From contig OX419762.1 of NCBI GenBank assembly GCA_948567375.1, forward strand, positions 9,368,001 through 9,432,000: a stretch of DNA of 64,000 nucleotides. The letters run 5' to 3'. Numbering within the stretch: position 1 is the stretch's first letter; each line of letters opens with the position of its first letter. Position numbers and translations under genes: made by a program. Below the pieces are notes generated by a model. That model saw nothing but the letters and a program-made list of their open reading frames with translations. It was not told where the DNA came from and made no database searches. The stretch is from Lunularia cruciata. Taxonomy: Eukaryota; Streptophyta; Marchantiopsida; Lunulariales; Lunulariaceae. Shown here piece by piece: positions 62,801 through 64,000 of this stretch.

Positions 62801-64000
62801 TAGACGAACTTAAAAGATTGAATAACCTCTGAACCTCTATCAACTCGACCTTAAGAGAGGGAAACGTTGATGAAGGTTGGTGGTGGATCGAAGCTGAAGA
62901 CAAGCAGTAAATTTTGGAACATGGGAGCTGGCTATAGAGGAGAAATGCACCTGGGCGACCAGCTGATCGTCGATATCATCGGTCGTATAAAGTCCAACTT
63001 CATCTTCAACGAGAGAAAAAAGTAGACCGTTGTTGGTCTGCGTCGGCTGTACAAACCAGAAACTTTGATAAGCGAACCCTGCAAAGAAACATGAGGGATG
63101 CTGAACAGTTTGATAGGCTCGGCTGGTCAGCTACGACCAGCAAGAACCTCAGGCCAAGATTGCATTTGTAATAGTGCAAAAATCATATTGAGAATTTGGG
63201 GGCAAGACATTGGTCAAAGAATTTCGATGCAATCAACTGTACGTTGCTTAAAACTTGTGACCCATTCTAAACTTGACCAGAAACAATCTCAGGTCGAATT
63301 TAAATGCTGCTAGGCATCCAAAACCGCAACTACATCACCAGTAAACAGAACACTGGCTCCAAACGCAAGTCGAAGTTTCTATCTTCACAACATTTCAGAG
63401 GGATACAGTTGCGTGACTTATTAATCCAATTTAGGTGCATTTTGACCAAGAACGCTGTATTCTGACCTCATGTATTTCACCATCTTCGAGCACATCATCT
63501 TTTGAAGCAGTTTTTGCCTGAGATACGGGTGCCTGGTTCGAACTTCCACAACTATTCACAAGTTGCTGCACTTCACGCCTTTCGCTCTGTCCTTGTTTCT
63601 GAACCGGAGCTTTACCTGAATGCTCAGCAGCATTAGGTTTGAGCTTTTTAGCTTTCAGCTCTTTATACTTCTGACTTGATTTCTCGCGGGCTCTCTTTTT
63701 GGAACCTTCCCCTTTCTTGTGTTTCTTCTTCTTCTTCTTGGGCACTTCCTTGAGTCTACTTAGACCCTCAAGACTCGATCTTCCCAGGAAAATGGAGTTT
63801 TCTCCATATGGAAATTGCATCTGTTCAAACCTCGCATCTTGGGCAACAGCAAATACTTCTTCCCCTCTACTAAAAAAATTTGTATGGTCGTCGATTTCCT
63901 TGTCATGATTTTCATTTTTATCTTCCAATGACTCCTCACTCCCACTCCATTCGCCTGGAAGCTGGCCTTCCTCAGGCTCACTTTCTTCTAAGTTGAGCCC
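59891..64000 (-). CDS. CCCH zinc-finger protein, EMB1789/C3H65 and ZC3H4-like (3' part; 5' end outside window)
   Basis: Exons: 64000-63467 (entering from outside), 63046-62951, 62582-62514, 62237-62112, 61624-61574, 61078-60938, 60544-59891, all GT-AG and phase 0, giving the last 556 residues. The visible start is acidic and then very basic (VPKKKKKKHKKGEGSKKR). KKRGPETAERMLKRK runs across an exon border into IAKRKKRAQKERELG. Three fingers follow: C265-C273-C279-H283 (x7, x5, x3), split by an intron; C294-C302-C308-H312 (x7, x5, x3); and C319-C328-C334-H338 (x8, x5, x3). This triple array with basic upstream helix is that of plant EMB1789 (C3H65) and animal ZC3H4/6/8, nuclear RNA-binding proteins; the exact role in plants is poorly known. 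An open stretch at 62260-62418 was left out because skipping it gives the family-like junction. Confidence 0.88.

Overview
The window reads as nuclear DNA of a land plant, most likely a moss. Three observations point there: intron-rich plant genes (a retinoblastoma-related protein and a photosystem I antenna protein with a chloroplast transit peptide), strongly AT-rich decayed retroelements, and LRR receptor relics. The species call is inference; no marker gene fixes it.

Layout. 1-3800 holds a decayed Ty3/gypsy retrotransposon on the + strand: reverse transcriptase, RNase H, integrase and a PHD-finger-like tail, with many in-frame stops. 3.9-7.9 kb is a patchwork of degenerate repeats ending in an array of short palindromes. 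9.1-16.2 kb carries a ten-exon DHX57/DHX29-type DExH RNA helicase (-). 18.4-19.8 kb carries an Lhca2-type gene (-). 20.4-25.9 kb is AT-rich and holds copies of a LINE-like element. 27.6-33.4 kb holds two tandem LRR receptor-like pseudogenes (-), followed by a small three-exon helix-loop-helix gene (-). 35-38 kb has several local tandem duplications. 40.5-49.4 kb is an 18-exon RBR gene (-) with E2F-type sites upstream. 51-58 kb is mostly gene-free and contains more LINE-like 3' ends, two of them with target-site duplications. 59.9-64.0 kb is the 3' part of a CCCH zinc-finger gene (-) that runs off the window.

Gene models were built by hand from reading frame, GT/AG borders and codon phase. For the helicase, RBR, HLH and CCCH genes every modelled junction keeps phase, and the totals give uninterrupted proteins of 1537, 1120, 148 and at least 556 residues. 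One RBR intron works only with a GC donor, and the last Lhca2 exon is uncertain. All recognisable host genes and gene relics are on the minus strand. They belong to unrelated pathways (translation or RNA metabolism, photosynthesis, cell cycle, RNA processing), so this is an ordinary gene neighbourhood interleaved with transposon debris, not a functional cluster.

The least explained items are a short LINE-derived 3'-end family (eight copies here), the palindrome array at 6.9-7.9 kb, and an HLH protein with an acidic segment where the DNA-binding basic region should be.
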